Of a DNA stretch of 64,000 bases, positions 7,417-16,266 are shown in pieces. Below the pieces are notes generated by a model. It worked only from the letters and a program-made list of their open reading frames with translations, did not search any database and was not told the DNA's origin. This DNA is from an uncultured Clostridia bacterium (GTDB lineage Bacteria > Bacillota > Clostridia > Oscillospirales > Acutalibacteraceae), in assembly GCA_944384995.1 (NCBI GenBank), contig CALWVN010000001.1:310001-374000 (forward strand). The letters run 5' to 3'. The position numbers and the translations under genes are program-made. Positions within the stretch are counted from its first letter, which is position 1. Each line of letters begins with the position of its first letter.

Positions 7417-7851
7417 ATGATGCAAGAAGATACGATCCGTCTCTTACGCGAATGCGACACCGGCACGCAAATGGGCTATGATGCACTGCATGAGGTCTGT
7501 GACAACGTAAAAAACCCGGCTTTTAAGCAAAGGCTTGAAACCGGCATGCAGGAGCATCAAGCACTGCAGGCCGAGGTACGGACAGTGCTTAACGCCAACG
7601 GGCAGACCGGAAAAGACCCCAGCCCGATCGCAAAAGGCATGTCATGGCTGAAAACGAATGCCGAGCTTTTGGTGAAGGGTTCGGACGATACCGTGGCTGA
7701 CCTTATAACGGACGGCTGCAATATGGGCGTGAAAACGGTCAGCCGCCACTTGAACCGCTGTGCCGACGCGGACACAAAGGTCAAAGATATCGCCCAGCGC
7801 CTCATTCAATCCGAAGAAAGGCTTGCCGTGGATATTCGGCAGTATTTGTAA
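7417..7851 (+). CDS. Small all-helical protein, ferritin-like/DUF2383 type
   Basis: A 144-residue protein predicted to be an antiparallel helical bundle. It begins IRLLRECDTGTQMGYDAL and has a central MGVKTVSRHL. The layout recalls DUF2383 and stress-related ferritin-like proteins, but there is no clear diiron EXXH pair, so metal binding is doubtful. The ATG at 7417 follows a GGGTGATAGG stretch. It stands alone between the sialidase and the copper regulator and ends in its own terminator. Confidence 0.6.
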   Translation: MMQEDTIRLLRECDTGTQMGYDALHEVCDNVKNPAFKQRLETGMQEHQALQAEVRTVLNANGQTGKDPSPIAKGMSWLKTNAELLVKGSDDTVADLITDGCNMGVKTVSRHLNRCADADTKVKDIAQRLIQSEERLAVDIRQYL

Positions 7852-7867
7852 TTTCGAAGTTTCCTTT

Positions 7868-7898
7868 ACAGCCTGCTGCGTGCGGGCTGTATTTTTTT
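7868..7898 (+). terminator. Terminator
   Basis: ACAGCC (7868-7873) pairs with GGCTGT (7885-7890), followed by a T-run (7892-7898). Confidence 0.8.
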
Positions 7899-7908
7899 AT
7901 AAAACGGG

Positions 7909-7958
7909 TTGACATATACCCTTATGGGGTATATAATTTAAATACCCCGTCAGGGTAT
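7909..7958 (+). promoter_or_regulatory. csoR-copA promoter with two CsoR-type operators
   Basis: TTGACA (7909-7914), 17 bases, TATAAT (7932-7937). The spacer is itself a palindrome, TACCC-N5-GGGTA (within 7915-7933), and a second copy TACCC-N5-GGGTA follows the -10 (within 7942-7958). CsoR repressors bind G-tract palindromes of this form. Both copies would block RNA polymerase when copper is low. Confidence 0.85.
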
Positions 7959-7984
7959 ATTAAAAATAGTTCGGAGGCGAACCT

Positions 7985-8290
7985 ATGGAAAAGACGAAGT
8001 GCGCCTGCTGCCATAAGACCAAAGAGCGTTCCGAGGCGGAGTATAAGGCTTTGATCCACCGGCTCAATCGCATCGAAGGGCAGATCCGCGGTATCAAAGG
8101 CATGGTGGAGAACAACGCTTATTGCACAGATATTCTAATGCAGGCTGCCGCTGCGAACGCAGCGCTCAACGCCTTCAACCGTGAGCTGCTTTCCAACCAT
8201 ATTAAGACTTGCGTGGTCGACGATGTGCGCGCAGGCAAGGAAGAGACGCTCGACGATCTGCTTGCGACATTGCAAAAACTGATGAAGTAG
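7985..8290 (+). CDS. csoR: Copper-sensing repressor CsoR
   Basis: A DUF156-family all-alpha repressor of 101 residues. The Cu(I) ligands are present with the spacing of the characterised M. tuberculosis protein: C47, H72, C76 (25 and 4 residues apart). An added CACC cluster sits near the N-terminus (residues 6-9). The core [20 protein letters not shown] is typical. It leads the csoR-copA operon (20 bases to copA) and sits just behind two operator palindromes, so it represses its own operon and is released by Cu(I). Confidence 0.93.
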   Translation: MEKTKCACCHKTKERSEAEYKALIHRLNRIEGQIRGIKGMVENNAYCTDILMQAAAANAALNAFNRELLSNHIKTCVVDDVRAGKEETLDDLLATLQKLMK

Positions 8291-8310
8291 CTTTCCGGAA
8301 AGGAGTATTT

Positions 8311-10881
8311 ATGGAACAATATTCCGTAACAGGCATGAGCTGCGCCGCGTGCAGTGCACGTGTGGAAAAGGCGGTCTCCAAACTGGAGGGCGTCACCTCT
8401 TGCAGCGTCAGCTTGCTGACCAATTCCATGGGCGTGGAGGGCACCGCCTCGCCCGAAAGCATCATTGCCGCTGTGGAATCGGCGGGCTATGGTGCCGCAA
8501 GGCGCGCCGAAAGCAAAGCCGGTGAACAGCGCAAGGCTGACCGTTCCGCAGAAGAAGAGGCGCTGCGCGACAAGGAAACGCCGAAGCTCAAGCGTCGGCT
8601 GATCGCGAGCGTCGGCTTTTTGATCGTGTTGATGTATGTCTCCATGGGGCATGTCATGTGGGGCTTTCCCCTGCCCGCCGTGCTCGCCGAAAATCCCATG
8701 GCGATAGGCCTTATCCAAATGCTTTTGACCATTATTGTCATGGTCATCAACCAGAAATTCTTTATCAGCGGCTTTCAGGGGCTTTGGCACCGCGCGCCGA
8801 ACATGGATACCCTTGTGGCGCTCGGCGCATCGGCTTCGTTTGGGTACAGCGCCTATGTGCTGTTTGTCATGAGTGCCGACATGCTGACGGGCAATACTGC
8901 GGCGGCTTTTCATCATCTGCACGACCTGTATTTTGAATCCGCCGCGATGATCCTGGCGCTCATTACCGTCGGAAAAATGCTGGAAGCACGCTCGAAAGGC
9001 AAGACCACCGATGCACTCAAAGGCTTGATGCGCCTTGCACCGAAAACGGCCGTTATCGTGCAAGACGGTGCAGAAACGGAAGTTCCCATAGAACAGGTCG
9101 TTTCCGGCGATATCTTTGCCGTACGCCCCGGGGAGAGCATCCCCGTGGACGGCGTGGTGCTCGAGGGCAGCAGCGCCGTAGACGAAGCGTCGCTTACGGG
9201 TGAGAGCATCCCCGTGGATAAAGCAGAAGGCGACACGGTAAGCGCGGGAACAGTCAATCAATCGGGCTACATCCGCTGCCGCGCAACAAAGGTCGGTGAG
9301 GACACCACGCTTTCACAGATCATCCAAATGGTCAGTGATGCGGCGGCGACCAAGGCGCCGATCGCTAAGGTCGCGGACCGCGTATCTGGTGTGTTCGTCC
9401 CGGTTGTGATCGCAATCGCCGTTATAGCGTTCGCCGCATGGATGATCGCGGGCGAGAGCGTCGGCTTCGCGCTGGCGCGCGGGATTTCGGTGCTTGTCAT
9501 CAGTTGTCCGTGCGCTTTGGGGCTTGCCACGCCCGTCGCCATCATGGTCGGCAACGGCGTGGGCGCAAAGCAGGGCGTACTCTTTAAGACTGCCGTGTCT
9601 TTGGAGGAAACAGGCAAGGTCAAAACCGTGATTTTGGATAAGACCGGCACGATCACCGAAGGCAAACCGACCGTGACAGATATTCTCCCCTACGGCAATA
9701 CGGACGAAACGATGCTTTTAACGCTGGCGTGCGCGCTGGAGCAAAAAAGCGAACACCCCTTGGCAAAAGCGATTTTGGCAAAGGGCAGCGAACTGCATTT
9801 GGCTGCTGCCGAGGTGCAGGATTTCCACGCGCTTCCCGGCAACGGACTTACCGCCGTGCTAAACGGTGAACCGCTTTACGGCGGGAATCGCAAATTCATC
9901 TCCGACAAGCTGGAAGTTCCGCAGGACTTTGCCGATAAAGCGGAAACGCTTGCAAATGAAGGGAAAACCCCGTTGTATTTTGCACGCGGGAACTCGCTTT
10001 TGGGCATGATCGCCGTGGCGGACGTGCTGAAAGCGGACAGCCCCGCCGCTGTGCGCGAGCTCAAAGATCTTGGCATTCGCGTGGTCATGCTCACGGGTGA
10101 CAATGAAAAAACCGCCAATGCTATCGGCAAGCTCGCGGGCGTGGACGAAGTCATCGCAGGTGTACTGCCCGACGGCAAAGAGGCGGTCGTGCGCGAAATG
10201 CAAACGCACGGCAAGGTCGCCATGGTCGGCGACGGTATCAACGACGCGCCGGCGCTTACACGGGCGGACATCGGTATCGCGATCGGCGCGGGTACAGACG
10301 TTGCCATTGATGCTGCGGATGTAGTTCTGATGAAAAGCCGTCTTTCCGATGTACCTGCCGCCATACGTCTGAGCAGAGCAACGCTTCGAAATATCCACGA
10401 AAATCTGTTTTGGGCGTTTTTCTACAATGCGCTCGGTATCCCGCTTGCTGCGGGCGCTTTCATCCCGCTTTTGGGCTGGGAGCTCAACCCCATGTTCGGT
10501 GCGGCCGCAATGAGCCTTTCGAGCTTCTGCGTCGTTACGAACGCCCTGCGGTTGAATTTCTTTAAATTCCGCAAAAAAGGCAAACCGAACGAAGCCGACA
10601 CAGTTCCACCCACCGTGGAAAATGAAATACCAGTTCACAATAACGAGCAGGATCCCCTGCCCGGAAAGGAGAATACAATGGAGATCACATTGAAAGTGGA
10701 GGGCATGATGTGCCCGCACTGCGAAGCGACTGTTAAAAAAGCGCTGGAAGCCGTGGAGGGCGTCTCCGAAGCGAGTGCCAGCCACACAGCGGGGACTGCG
10801 ACCGTGCAGGCAGCGGACAACGTTTCCGAAGACAAGCTCGCCGCAGCGATTGAGGCACAGGGCTACAAGGTCATACGGTAA
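8311..10881 (+). CDS. copA: Cu(+)-exporting P1B-type ATPase with a CopZ-like C-terminal domain
   Basis: Exports Cu(I) across the plasma membrane using ATP. The 856-residue protein has an N-terminal heavy-metal-associated (HMA) domain (GMSCAAC, residues 8-14), the transmembrane CPC site ([11 protein letters not shown], near 399), phosphorylation motif DKTGT (near 443), SEHPLAKA in the nucleotide domain, and GDGIND (near 638). Late helices carry YN and MSLSS, the Cu(I)-specific P1B-1 pattern. A polar linker and a second HMA domain (GMMCPHC) follow at about 790-856. That domain begins at a methionine with a strong SD, so it may also be made separately. The start is the ATG at 8311 (SD AAAGGAG). 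Confidence 0.95.
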   Translation: MEQYSVTGMSCAACSARVEKAVSKLEGVTSCSVSLLTNSMGVEGTASPESIIAAVESAGYGAARRAESKAGEQRKADRSAEEEALRDKETPKLKRRLIASVGFLIVLMYVSMGHVMWGFPLPAVLAENPMAIGLIQMLLTIIVMVINQKFFISGFQGLWHRAPNMDTLVALGASASFGYSAYVLFVMSADMLTGNTAAAFHHLHDLYFESAAMILALITVGKMLEARSKGKTTDALKGLMRLAPKTAVIVQDGAETEVPIEQVVSGDIFAVRPGESIPVDGVVLEGSSAVDEASLTGESIPVDKAEGDTVSAGTVNQSGYIRCRATKVGEDTTLSQIIQMVSDAAATKAPIAKVADRVSGVFVPVVIAIAVIAFAAWMIAGESVGFALARGISVLVISCPCALGLATPVAIMVGNGVGAKQGVLFKTAVSLEETGKVKTVILDKTGTITEGKPTVTDILPYGNTDETMLLTLACALEQKSEHPLAKAILAKGSELHLAAAEVQDFHALPGNGLTAVLNGEPLYGGNRKFISDKLEVPQDFADKAETLANEGKTPLYFARGNSLLGMIAVADVLKADSPAAVRELKDLGIRVVMLTGDNEKTANAIGKLAGVDEVIAGVLPDGKEAVVREMQTHGKVAMVGDGINDAPALTRADIGIAIGAGTDVAIDAADVVLMKSRLSDVPAAIRLSRATLRNIHENLFWAFFYNALGIPLAAGAFIPLLGWELNPMFGAAAMSLSSFCVVTNALRLNFFKFRKKGKPNEADTVPPTVENEIPVHNNEQDPLPGKENTMEITLKVEGMMCPHCEATVKKALEAVEGVSEASASHTAGTATVQAADNVSEDKLAAAIEAQGYKVIR
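10663..10881 (+). other. Internal SD and ATG inside copA: possible free CopZ-like chaperone
   Basis: Within copA and in the same frame, GGAAAGGAG (10663-10671) stands six bases before an ATG (10678). From there 67 residues encode a complete CopZ-like HMA protein ([19 protein letters not shown], ending QGYKVIR). The spacing and strength equal those of genuine starts here, such as copA itself. No stop codon separates the preceding ATPase. Either the site works as an internal start giving free chaperone plus the fusion, or it is a scar of a recent copA-copZ fusion. Confidence 0.6.
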
Positions 10882-10893
10882 AAGGTAACAAAC

Positions 10894-10930
10894 AAAAGCA
10901 CGGCTTGAAAATCAAGCCGTGCTTTTGCTT
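10894..10930 (+). terminator. Terminator of csoR-copA
   Basis: A 15-bp stem (10894-10908 with 10912-10926, loop AAA) ending in a T-tract. Confidence 0.92.
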
Positions 10931-10932
10931 GT

Positions 10933-10969
10933 AAGTAAAGAGGACGCACGCGCAAACCTATGCGTATAC
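10933..10969 (-). terminator. Candidate terminator of arsR-HMA-cadA
   Basis: An imperfect stem on the minus strand built on GGACG...CGTCC with inner GCGCA/TGCG pairing, followed by TCTTTACTT. It lies about 75 bases past the cadA stop. Confidence 0.5.
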
Positions 10970-11044
10970 GTCCCCGTCCTTTTCAGATACCTGTCACCTT
11001 TTGCGCATAAGACGCTTCGCAGGCAACCGTAGTCGCACGCGGTG

Positions 11045-12892
11045 TTATTTCGCAGCATGAAGCGCGCGCACGGAATTGAGAATGGCGAGCACCATAACAC
11101 CGACATCCGCAAACACCGCAAGCCACATGCTCGCGAGTCCCAGCGCGCCGAGCACAAGCACCACCGCTTTTACCGCCAAAGAAAACACGATATTTTCACG
11201 CACGATGCGCATGGTTTTCCGCGAAATTCGAACTGCTCTTGCAAGTTTGGAGGGCTTATCATCCATGAGAACTACATCCGCCGCCTCGATCGCAGCGTCG
11301 CTACCAAGGGCCCCCATAGCGATGCCGATGTCCGCACGGGACAAAACGGGTGCGTCGTTGATGCCGTCGCCGACGAAGGCAAGCGCGCTCTTTGCGGGCT
11401 TGCTTTGCAGCAAGGTCTCCACGGCATGCACCTTATCCTCCGGCATTAAACGGGCATGCACTTCATCAAGCCCTAAGTTCTGCCCAACCGCTTGCGCAAC
11501 CTTTTCGTCGTCACCCGTAAGCATCACAGTACGGCGCACACCGACCGATTTCAAAGCACGAACGGCGTCTGCGGCGTCCTCTTTGACCGTATCGGAGATC
11601 ACGATGTGGCCCATATACACGCCATCCGCCGCAATATGCACGGTCGTGCCGGGCGCATGGCAGGGATGCCATTTTGCACCGACGGTGTCCATGAGCTTCC
11701 CGTTGCCCGCAAGGATCGTTTTGCCGTCGATGACGGCTTCGATGCCGAGCCCTGCGCGTTCATGGATCTCGGTGATGCGGGTCTTGTCGATATGCCCGCC
11801 GTGCGCCTTGACGATGCACGCTGCGATCGGGTGTCCCGAATACACCTCGGCTACGGCAGCGATGTCCAGCAGCTCCTCCGGCGGGATCACATCGGAATGC
11901 ACGGCGGAAACCGTGAACGTACCTTTTGTGAGCGTGCCCGTTTTGTCAAATACGACCGTATCGACGCCGGAGAGCGCCTCCAGATAATTGGCGCCTTTGA
12001 TCAGCACGCCGATCTTTGATGCGGCGCCGATGCCGCCGAAGAACGACAACGGCACAGAGACCACCAACGCACACGGACAGGAGATAACCAAAAACGTAAG
12101 CGCGCGCGGAAGCCATTCCGAGAAAGGCTGATCCGTGAACAGCGGCGGTAAAACAGCCAGCAGCACGGCCGCGATCACGACACAAGGCGTATAAACGCGG
12201 GCAAAGCGTGTAATAAATGCTTCGCTTTTCGCTTTCTTTTCGGAAGCATTTTCCACAAGCTCCAAAATACGCGAGACCGTACTTTCCGCAAACGGGCTTT
12301 TGACACGCGCCTCAATAACGCCACTCAAATTCACAGAGCCGCTGACTAAATCATCACTGACCGTTTTATCCAGCGGCAGGGATTCGCCCGTCAATGCGGC
12401 GGTATTTACGGATGTCGTCCCCTTTGTAATGACACAGTCCAACGGAATCTTCTCGCCCGGTTTGATGAGCAGTGTTTCGCCGACTTCCGCTTCCTCGGGC
12501 GAGACGGTCACGGCTTCGCCGCCCCGCAGCACCGTGGCGCTGTCCGGACGAATATCCATAAGCGCCGCAATGGATTTGCGGCTTTTCCCGACGGCAACGC
12601 TTTGGAACAGTTCGCCGACCTGGTAAAACAACATGACTGCAACGGCTTCGGCATACTCGTCGACAAAAAATGCACCGATCGTGGCGATCGACATCAAAAA
12701 GTTTTCGTCAAATACCTGCCCGTGCGCAATATTGCGCAGGGATTTCCAAAGCACATCCCAGCCGACAACGGCGTACGGCACAAGAAAGACAAGCAGTTTC
12801 CATACGCCCTCCAGCGGCAGTGCCCATGCTATGACCAGCAAAACGGCTGAAGCGAGAATGCGTACAAGACTGCGCTTTTGCTTTGTAGTCAT
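11045..12892 (-). CDS. cadA: Cd2+/Zn2+-type P1B ATPase (CadA/ZntA-like)
   Basis: A 615-residue heavy-metal efflux ATPase. Motifs in order: SCPCALVVSVPLSFFGGIG (the CPC site with the Zn/Cd/Pb-type context), DKTGTLTKGTF, SGHPIAA, TGDDEKVAQAVG, and [21 protein letters not shown]. No HMA domain is fused at its N-terminus. A separate HMA protein is encoded just upstream (12 bases apart), so the metal-binding domain acts in trans. It is the last gene of arsR-HMA-cadA and is expected to be induced by Zn(II), Cd(II) or Pb(II). It converges on csoR-copA. Confidence 0.92.
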   Translation of the reverse strand: MTTKQKRSLVRILASAVLLVIAWALPLEGVWKLLVFLVPYAVVGWDVLWKSLRNIAHGQVFDENFLMSIATIGAFFVDEYAEAVAVMLFYQVGELFQSVAVGKSRKSIAALMDIRPDSATVLRGGEAVTVSPEEAEVGETLLIKPGEKIPLDCVITKGTTSVNTAALTGESLPLDKTVSDDLVSGSVNLSGVIEARVKSPFAESTVSRILELVENASEKKAKSEAFITRFARVYTPCVVIAAVLLAVLPPLFTDQPFSEWLPRALTFLVISCPCALVVSVPLSFFGGIGAASKIGVLIKGANYLEALSGVDTVVFDKTGTLTKGTFTVSAVHSDVIPPEELLDIAAVAEVYSGHPIAACIVKAHGGHIDKTRITEIHERAGLGIEAVIDGKTILAGNGKLMDTVGAKWHPCHAPGTTVHIAADGVYMGHIVISDTVKEDAADAVRALKSVGVRRTVMLTGDDEKVAQAVGQNLGLDEVHARLMPEDKVHAVETLLQSKPAKSALAFVGDGINDAPVLSRADIGIAMGALGSDAAIEAADVVLMDDKPSKLARAVRISRKTMRIVRENIVFSLAVKAVVLVLGALGLASMWLAVFADVGVMVLAILNSVRALHAAK

Positions 12893-12904
12893 TCTAACCC
12901 TTCT

Positions 12905-13123
12905 TTACAGAATAATACGGCAATCCGGCTCCACCTTGCGGCAGACCTTTGCGATTTTTTTCATCAACTCGTCCGTGACCTCCCCTTCTGCTTCCACGGT
13001 GAGCTTTTGCGTAAAGAAACTGACGGAAGCGGACTTGACTTCATCCATTTTGTTGATCGCCGCCTCCATTTTTGCCGCGCAGTTGGCGCAGTCGAGGTCT
13101 TCGAGATTAAAGGTCTTTTTCAT
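12905..13123 (-). CDS. Stand-alone heavy-metal-associated (HMA) protein
   Basis: A 72-residue ferredoxin-like metal-binding domain with DLDCANCAAKM (C12, C15). The aspartate before CxxC is usual for the N-terminal domain of CadA/ZntA pumps. Here it is a separate gene, overlapping arsR by 17 bases and lying 12 bases before cadA. It probably passes metal to CadA. The ATG at 13123 has an AGGAGG SD at nine bases. Confidence 0.88.
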   Translation of the reverse strand: MKKTFNLEDLDCANCAAKMEAAINKMDEVKSASVSFFTQKLTVEAEGEVTDELMKKIAKVCRKVEPDCRIIL

Positions 13124-13472
13124 GGGAATGTTCCTCCTCTGTGATGTGTTCAAAGCCCTGCCCGATGATGGAACGGACATGGTCGTCAGCCAAAAAATAG
13201 ATCATGGTTTTGCCCTCGCGGTGGTTATCGATCAGATGCGCATCCTTAAGGACCTTGAGCTGGTGCGAGATCGCAGACTGGGTCATCCCCAAAAGCGCAG
13301 TGATCTCGTGCACGCAAAGTTCCGCTTCAAACAGTGAAAACAAAATTTTCATGCGTGTCGTGTCCCCGAAGATCTTAAACAGATCGGCAAGATCGCACAA
13401 CAGTTCATCCTGCGGCATACCGCTGCGCACCGTATTGAGCGCATCCAAATGGTCATGTGCGGGTCGCTCCAT
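13107..13472 (-). CDS. ArsR/SmtB-family metalloregulator
   Basis: A 121-residue winged-helix repressor: FGDTTRMKILFSLFEAELCV, the recognition helix QSAISHQLKVLKDAHLI, and a DNA-wing stretch. The C-terminal helix DDHVRSIIGQGFEHITEEEHSH has Asp/His and His/Glu positions like the alpha-5 zinc site of SmtB/CzrA, so Zn(II) or Cd(II) sensing at the dimer interface is likely. A single Cys in ELCV also resembles part of a CadC-type site. It heads arsR-HMA-cadA and sits behind AT-rich palindromes, fitting autorepression. Confidence 0.88.
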   Translation of the reverse strand: MERPAHDHLDALNTVRSGMPQDELLCDLADLFKIFGDTTRMKILFSLFEAELCVHEITALLGMTQSAISHQLKVLKDAHLIDNHREGKTMIYFLADDHVRSIIGQGFEHITEEEHSHEKDL

Positions 13473-13485
13473 ATAATGAATCTCC

Positions 13486-13536
13486 TTTCATATGATTCTT
13501 TATTCATATATTATCGCCATTCATATGAATTGTCAA
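13486..13536 (-). promoter_or_regulatory. arsR-HMA-cadA promoter with palindromic operators
   Basis: TTGACA (13531-13536), 17 bases, TAATAT (13508-13513) on the minus strand. The spacer contains the perfect palindrome ATTCATATGAAT. An inverted ATATGA...TCATAT pair spans the -10 and start region (about 13488-13510). AT-rich palindromes of this kind are typical ArsR/SmtB operators. Confidence 0.8.
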
Positions 13537-13556
13537 TACTATGTTATGCATTTTTT

Positions 13557-13588
13557 CAAAAAAATTGACCCGCCCAAAAGGGCGGGTC
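13557..13588 (-). terminator. Terminator of the beta-mannosidase gene
   Basis: The stem GACCCGCCC / GGGCGGGTC (13567-13575 with 13580-13588) is followed on the minus strand by AATTTTTTT. Confidence 0.88.
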
Positions 13589-13593
13589 TGCAT

Positions 13594-16149
13594 TTATTTC
13601 GGAATGCGCTGATAATAGATGAAGTTTCCGATGCTTAACGGCTTGAGGAATACACCTGCACGCGTCAACACATCTGAAAGGCGGCTTGCACGCGGCACGA
13701 TATCCCCTGCACTGAACAGTTCCAAATCGTTTTTCACCTGCTCGGCGTTCACGCCGTCGCGCACAGGCTGCACAATGCGCTTTGTCTCACCCGGCAGCAG
13801 GTCAAAGAAGTTGTCGGAAAACGGCAGAAGATTCGATTTGGAATGCACCTGCAAAAAACGGGTATAGTGCTTGGCGGTCAACTCGATTTGGGCTGCGCCG
13901 TTTGATACACGCACGTGCATATCCACCTGCGTTTTCGGAAGTGCCAAATTCTTTTCCTTGTCAAACAGCACTGTTTTCCGCGCAAGAAGCGTTTCACCAT
14001 CCATCAAATCTGCCACAAAGACAGCGCGCTTCAAATTGCCTTTTGCCGAAAGACGCGACACAGGCAGATCAAACACGATCTCGTTTTGCAAAGCGTCGAC
14101 CGTAATGCTTTTCTTTTCAGTTACGAACTGCTCCCCGTCAAAGCCTAAAAGCCGCCAGGAAAGCGCCGCCTGCCGCGCCTTTCGCGTATCGTTGAGCACA
14201 AATACGCGCAGCCGTTCCTTTGTATCCTCGACCGAAACGGTGAAAGGCGCATTGAAATGGCGGGCGGCATATTGCAGCGCCTTATAGTTGCCGTAATAGT
14301 CCATCCCCGCCCAGCTGCACACGGGCCAGCAATCGTTAAACTGCCAATACATCGAGCCGTTGCAACGTCCTTTGTTGCGGCGCCAATGCTCGGTGGCGTC
14401 GCGCACGCACTCCTCCTGGCAAATCTGCGAAAGATAAACATAATCCGTAAAATGCTTCGGAAGGCGGAAGCGCGAAGCGATATAAAACGCCATTTTCATA
14501 TTGCCGCCGGCGCATTTCTGATGCGAAAGAAACACTTCGCTGTTCAGGTCATAATCCGCAGGTGCGGCATAGCGCGCGATCGTTTTTTGATCCGGCAGGC
14601 TTTCAAAACCGAATTCACTGCAAAAACGCGTCATGCGGCGGCGATAATAGGTCAACGGCTGTAAGCCGTGCCAAACCGCCCACAGGTGCGTATCGCCCAC
14701 ACCGTCACGGTCCACGCCCTGCAAATATCCTGTGCCGCAGGGGCTTCCGGGGATATAAGGCGTTTGCGTATCCAATTTTTCCAGCCATTCGGGCAGGATA
14801 TGATAAAAGAATTTTTCCGCCCACTCTATGTATTTGCGGCGCGTCTGCCACGCAATGGACATGGTTTCGATCTCATTGTTCCCGTTCCATAGCGCCAAGC
14901 ACGCATGATGACGCAGGCGGCGGACATTGTCGATGACCTCGCCGTGGATATTTTCCAAAAGCGCCTCATCAAAGAACGGATAGCCCTGACACGCGAAGCA
15001 AAAATCCTGCCAAATCAAAATGCCGTCGCGGTCGCACTTGTCATAAAGCGCGTCGCGCTCGTAATACCCGCCGCCCCAAATGCGCAGCATATTGAAGTTC
15101 GAAAAGCGCATGGCAGCCATGTCGTATTCCATGCGCGCATCCGTATAGCGCGTGGCAAAGCTGTCGGGCGGGATCCAGTTTGCGCCTTTGATAAACAGCG
15201 GTACGCCGTTGATGCGGAATTGGAAATTCTCACCGTATTTATCTTTTTCTCGGTTGAGCTCGATCGTGCGAAGCCCGATTTTTTTGGTGACCGAGTCTGT
15301 CACTGCATCACCGCAAAGCAATTCAAAGGTGACGGTATACAGCGGCTGCTGCGATTTGTCGGACAGGTCGCGCGTCCACCAAAGCTCGGGGTTTTCGATT
15401 TCTTCGTTCAGGTGCACGCAGCCGGGTTGCTCAAGCACGCCGCGGGTCTCTGTAAGCAAGTCCCCTGCGGGGGATAAAATACGCAAAACGCATGCCGGCG
15501 ACCTCTCGGAAAAGCATTCGGTCTCAGCAGAGACGGACAGACGCACCTTGCCGCCTTCGTGGTGCTGTTTGATCGAAAGATCCGTGATCCGCGCACCCGA
15601 ATACCCACAGATCCGAATATCACCGGAAATGCCGCTGGGCGGCAGAACGGGACCCCAGTCCCAACCGAAATGACACTGCGGCTTGCGGATATGCGGAATC
15701 CCGTCCATGCCGTTGCTGTTGCGCGGGCATTTCTCGATTTCCTGTTTTGCCTTTACATACTTTACAGGTGAATAAAACAGGATCCGAATATGGTTTTCTT
15801 TGGGTTTCAGTGCGGATTTTATATCAAAGGCATAGCGGCGGTGCGCGTTTTCTCCTTTGCCGACAAGCGTATCGTTTACGAAAACGTCGCAGATCGTGTC
15901 AAGCGTTGCACATTGCAATTCTACGCGGTCACACTCAAGAAGCGCTGCGGGAACGGTAAAGGTACGTTCGTATTCCCAATCCGTCTCGGCGACCCAATAC
16001 ACCTCTTTTTCATGGACGCCCACAAACGGGTCGGGGATCTTTTCGGCGCGCAGCAAGTCAAGATAGTTGCACCCCGGGACCTCGGCAGGCAGCCATTCCC
16101 CTTTTTGCGCTTCACGGAATTTCCATTCCCCGTTTAATGAAATCAGCAT
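13594..16149 (-). CDS. Beta-mannosidase (GH2)
   Basis: An 851-residue GH2 enzyme that releases beta-linked mannose, for example the core mannose of N-glycan remnants or mannan oligosaccharides. There is a jelly-roll N-terminal domain (LNGEWKF near the start), immunoglobulin-like domains, a TIM barrel, and beta-sandwich ends. The acid/base is E426 in WNGNNE and the nucleophile E512 in SEFGFES. No signal peptide is visible, so it is cytosolic and acts on imported oligosaccharides. The frame is open to a TTG at 16164, but the ATG at 16149 has a GAGG SD at nine bases. It is a single-gene unit. Confidence 0.92.
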   Translation of the reverse strand: MLISLNGEWKFREAQKGEWLPAEVPGCNYLDLLRAEKIPDPFVGVHEKEVYWVAETDWEYERTFTVPAALLECDRVELQCATLDTICDVFVNDTLVGKGENAHRRYAFDIKSALKPKENHIRILFYSPVKYVKAKQEIEKCPRNSNGMDGIPHIRKPQCHFGWDWGPVLPPSGISGDIRICGYSGARITDLSIKQHHEGGKVRLSVSAETECFSERSPACVLRILSPAGDLLTETRGVLEQPGCVHLNEEIENPELWWTRDLSDKSQQPLYTVTFELLCGDAVTDSVTKKIGLRTIELNREKDKYGENFQFRINGVPLFIKGANWIPPDSFATRYTDARMEYDMAAMRFSNFNMLRIWGGGYYERDALYDKCDRDGILIWQDFCFACQGYPFFDEALLENIHGEVIDNVRRLRHHACLALWNGNNEIETMSIAWQTRRKYIEWAEKFFYHILPEWLEKLDTQTPYIPGSPCGTGYLQGVDRDGVGDTHLWAVWHGLQPLTYYRRRMTRFCSEFGFESLPDQKTIARYAAPADYDLNSEVFLSHQKCAGGNMKMAFYIASRFRLPKHFTDYVYLSQICQEECVRDATEHWRRNKGRCNGSMYWQFNDCWPVCSWAGMDYYGNYKALQYAARHFNAPFTVSVEDTKERLRVFVLNDTRKARQAALSWRLLGFDGEQFVTEKKSITVDALQNEIVFDLPVSRLSAKGNLKRAVFVADLMDGETLLARKTVLFDKEKNLALPKTQVDMHVRVSNGAAQIELTAKHYTRFLQVHSKSNLLPFSDNFFDLLPGETKRIVQPVRDGVNAEQVKNDLELFSAGDIVPRASRLSDVLTRAGVFLKPLSIGNFIYYQRIPK

Positions 16150-16211
16150 AGCTATAAACCTCAATTCAAAAATGGTTTAATTTCATAGTGATTTTCCATA
16201 TGTAAAGTCGA

Positions 16212-16240
16212 GACATTCCCTGCAAAAAGCAGAGAATGTC
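16212..16240 (-). terminator. Hairpin after the GT2 gene
   Basis: GACATTCCCTGC (16212-16223) pairs with GCAGAGAATGTC (16229-16240) with one mismatch. Only a short T-rich stretch follows on the minus strand, so terminator strength is uncertain. Confidence 0.5.
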
Positions 16241-16266
16241 CGAAATCTGCATTATGGATTTTTATT

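Noticed and set aside
10663..10680. copA and copZ as two separate genes with a stop between
   Set aside because: The frame was followed through the linker and contains no stop codon; the two parts are one open frame.
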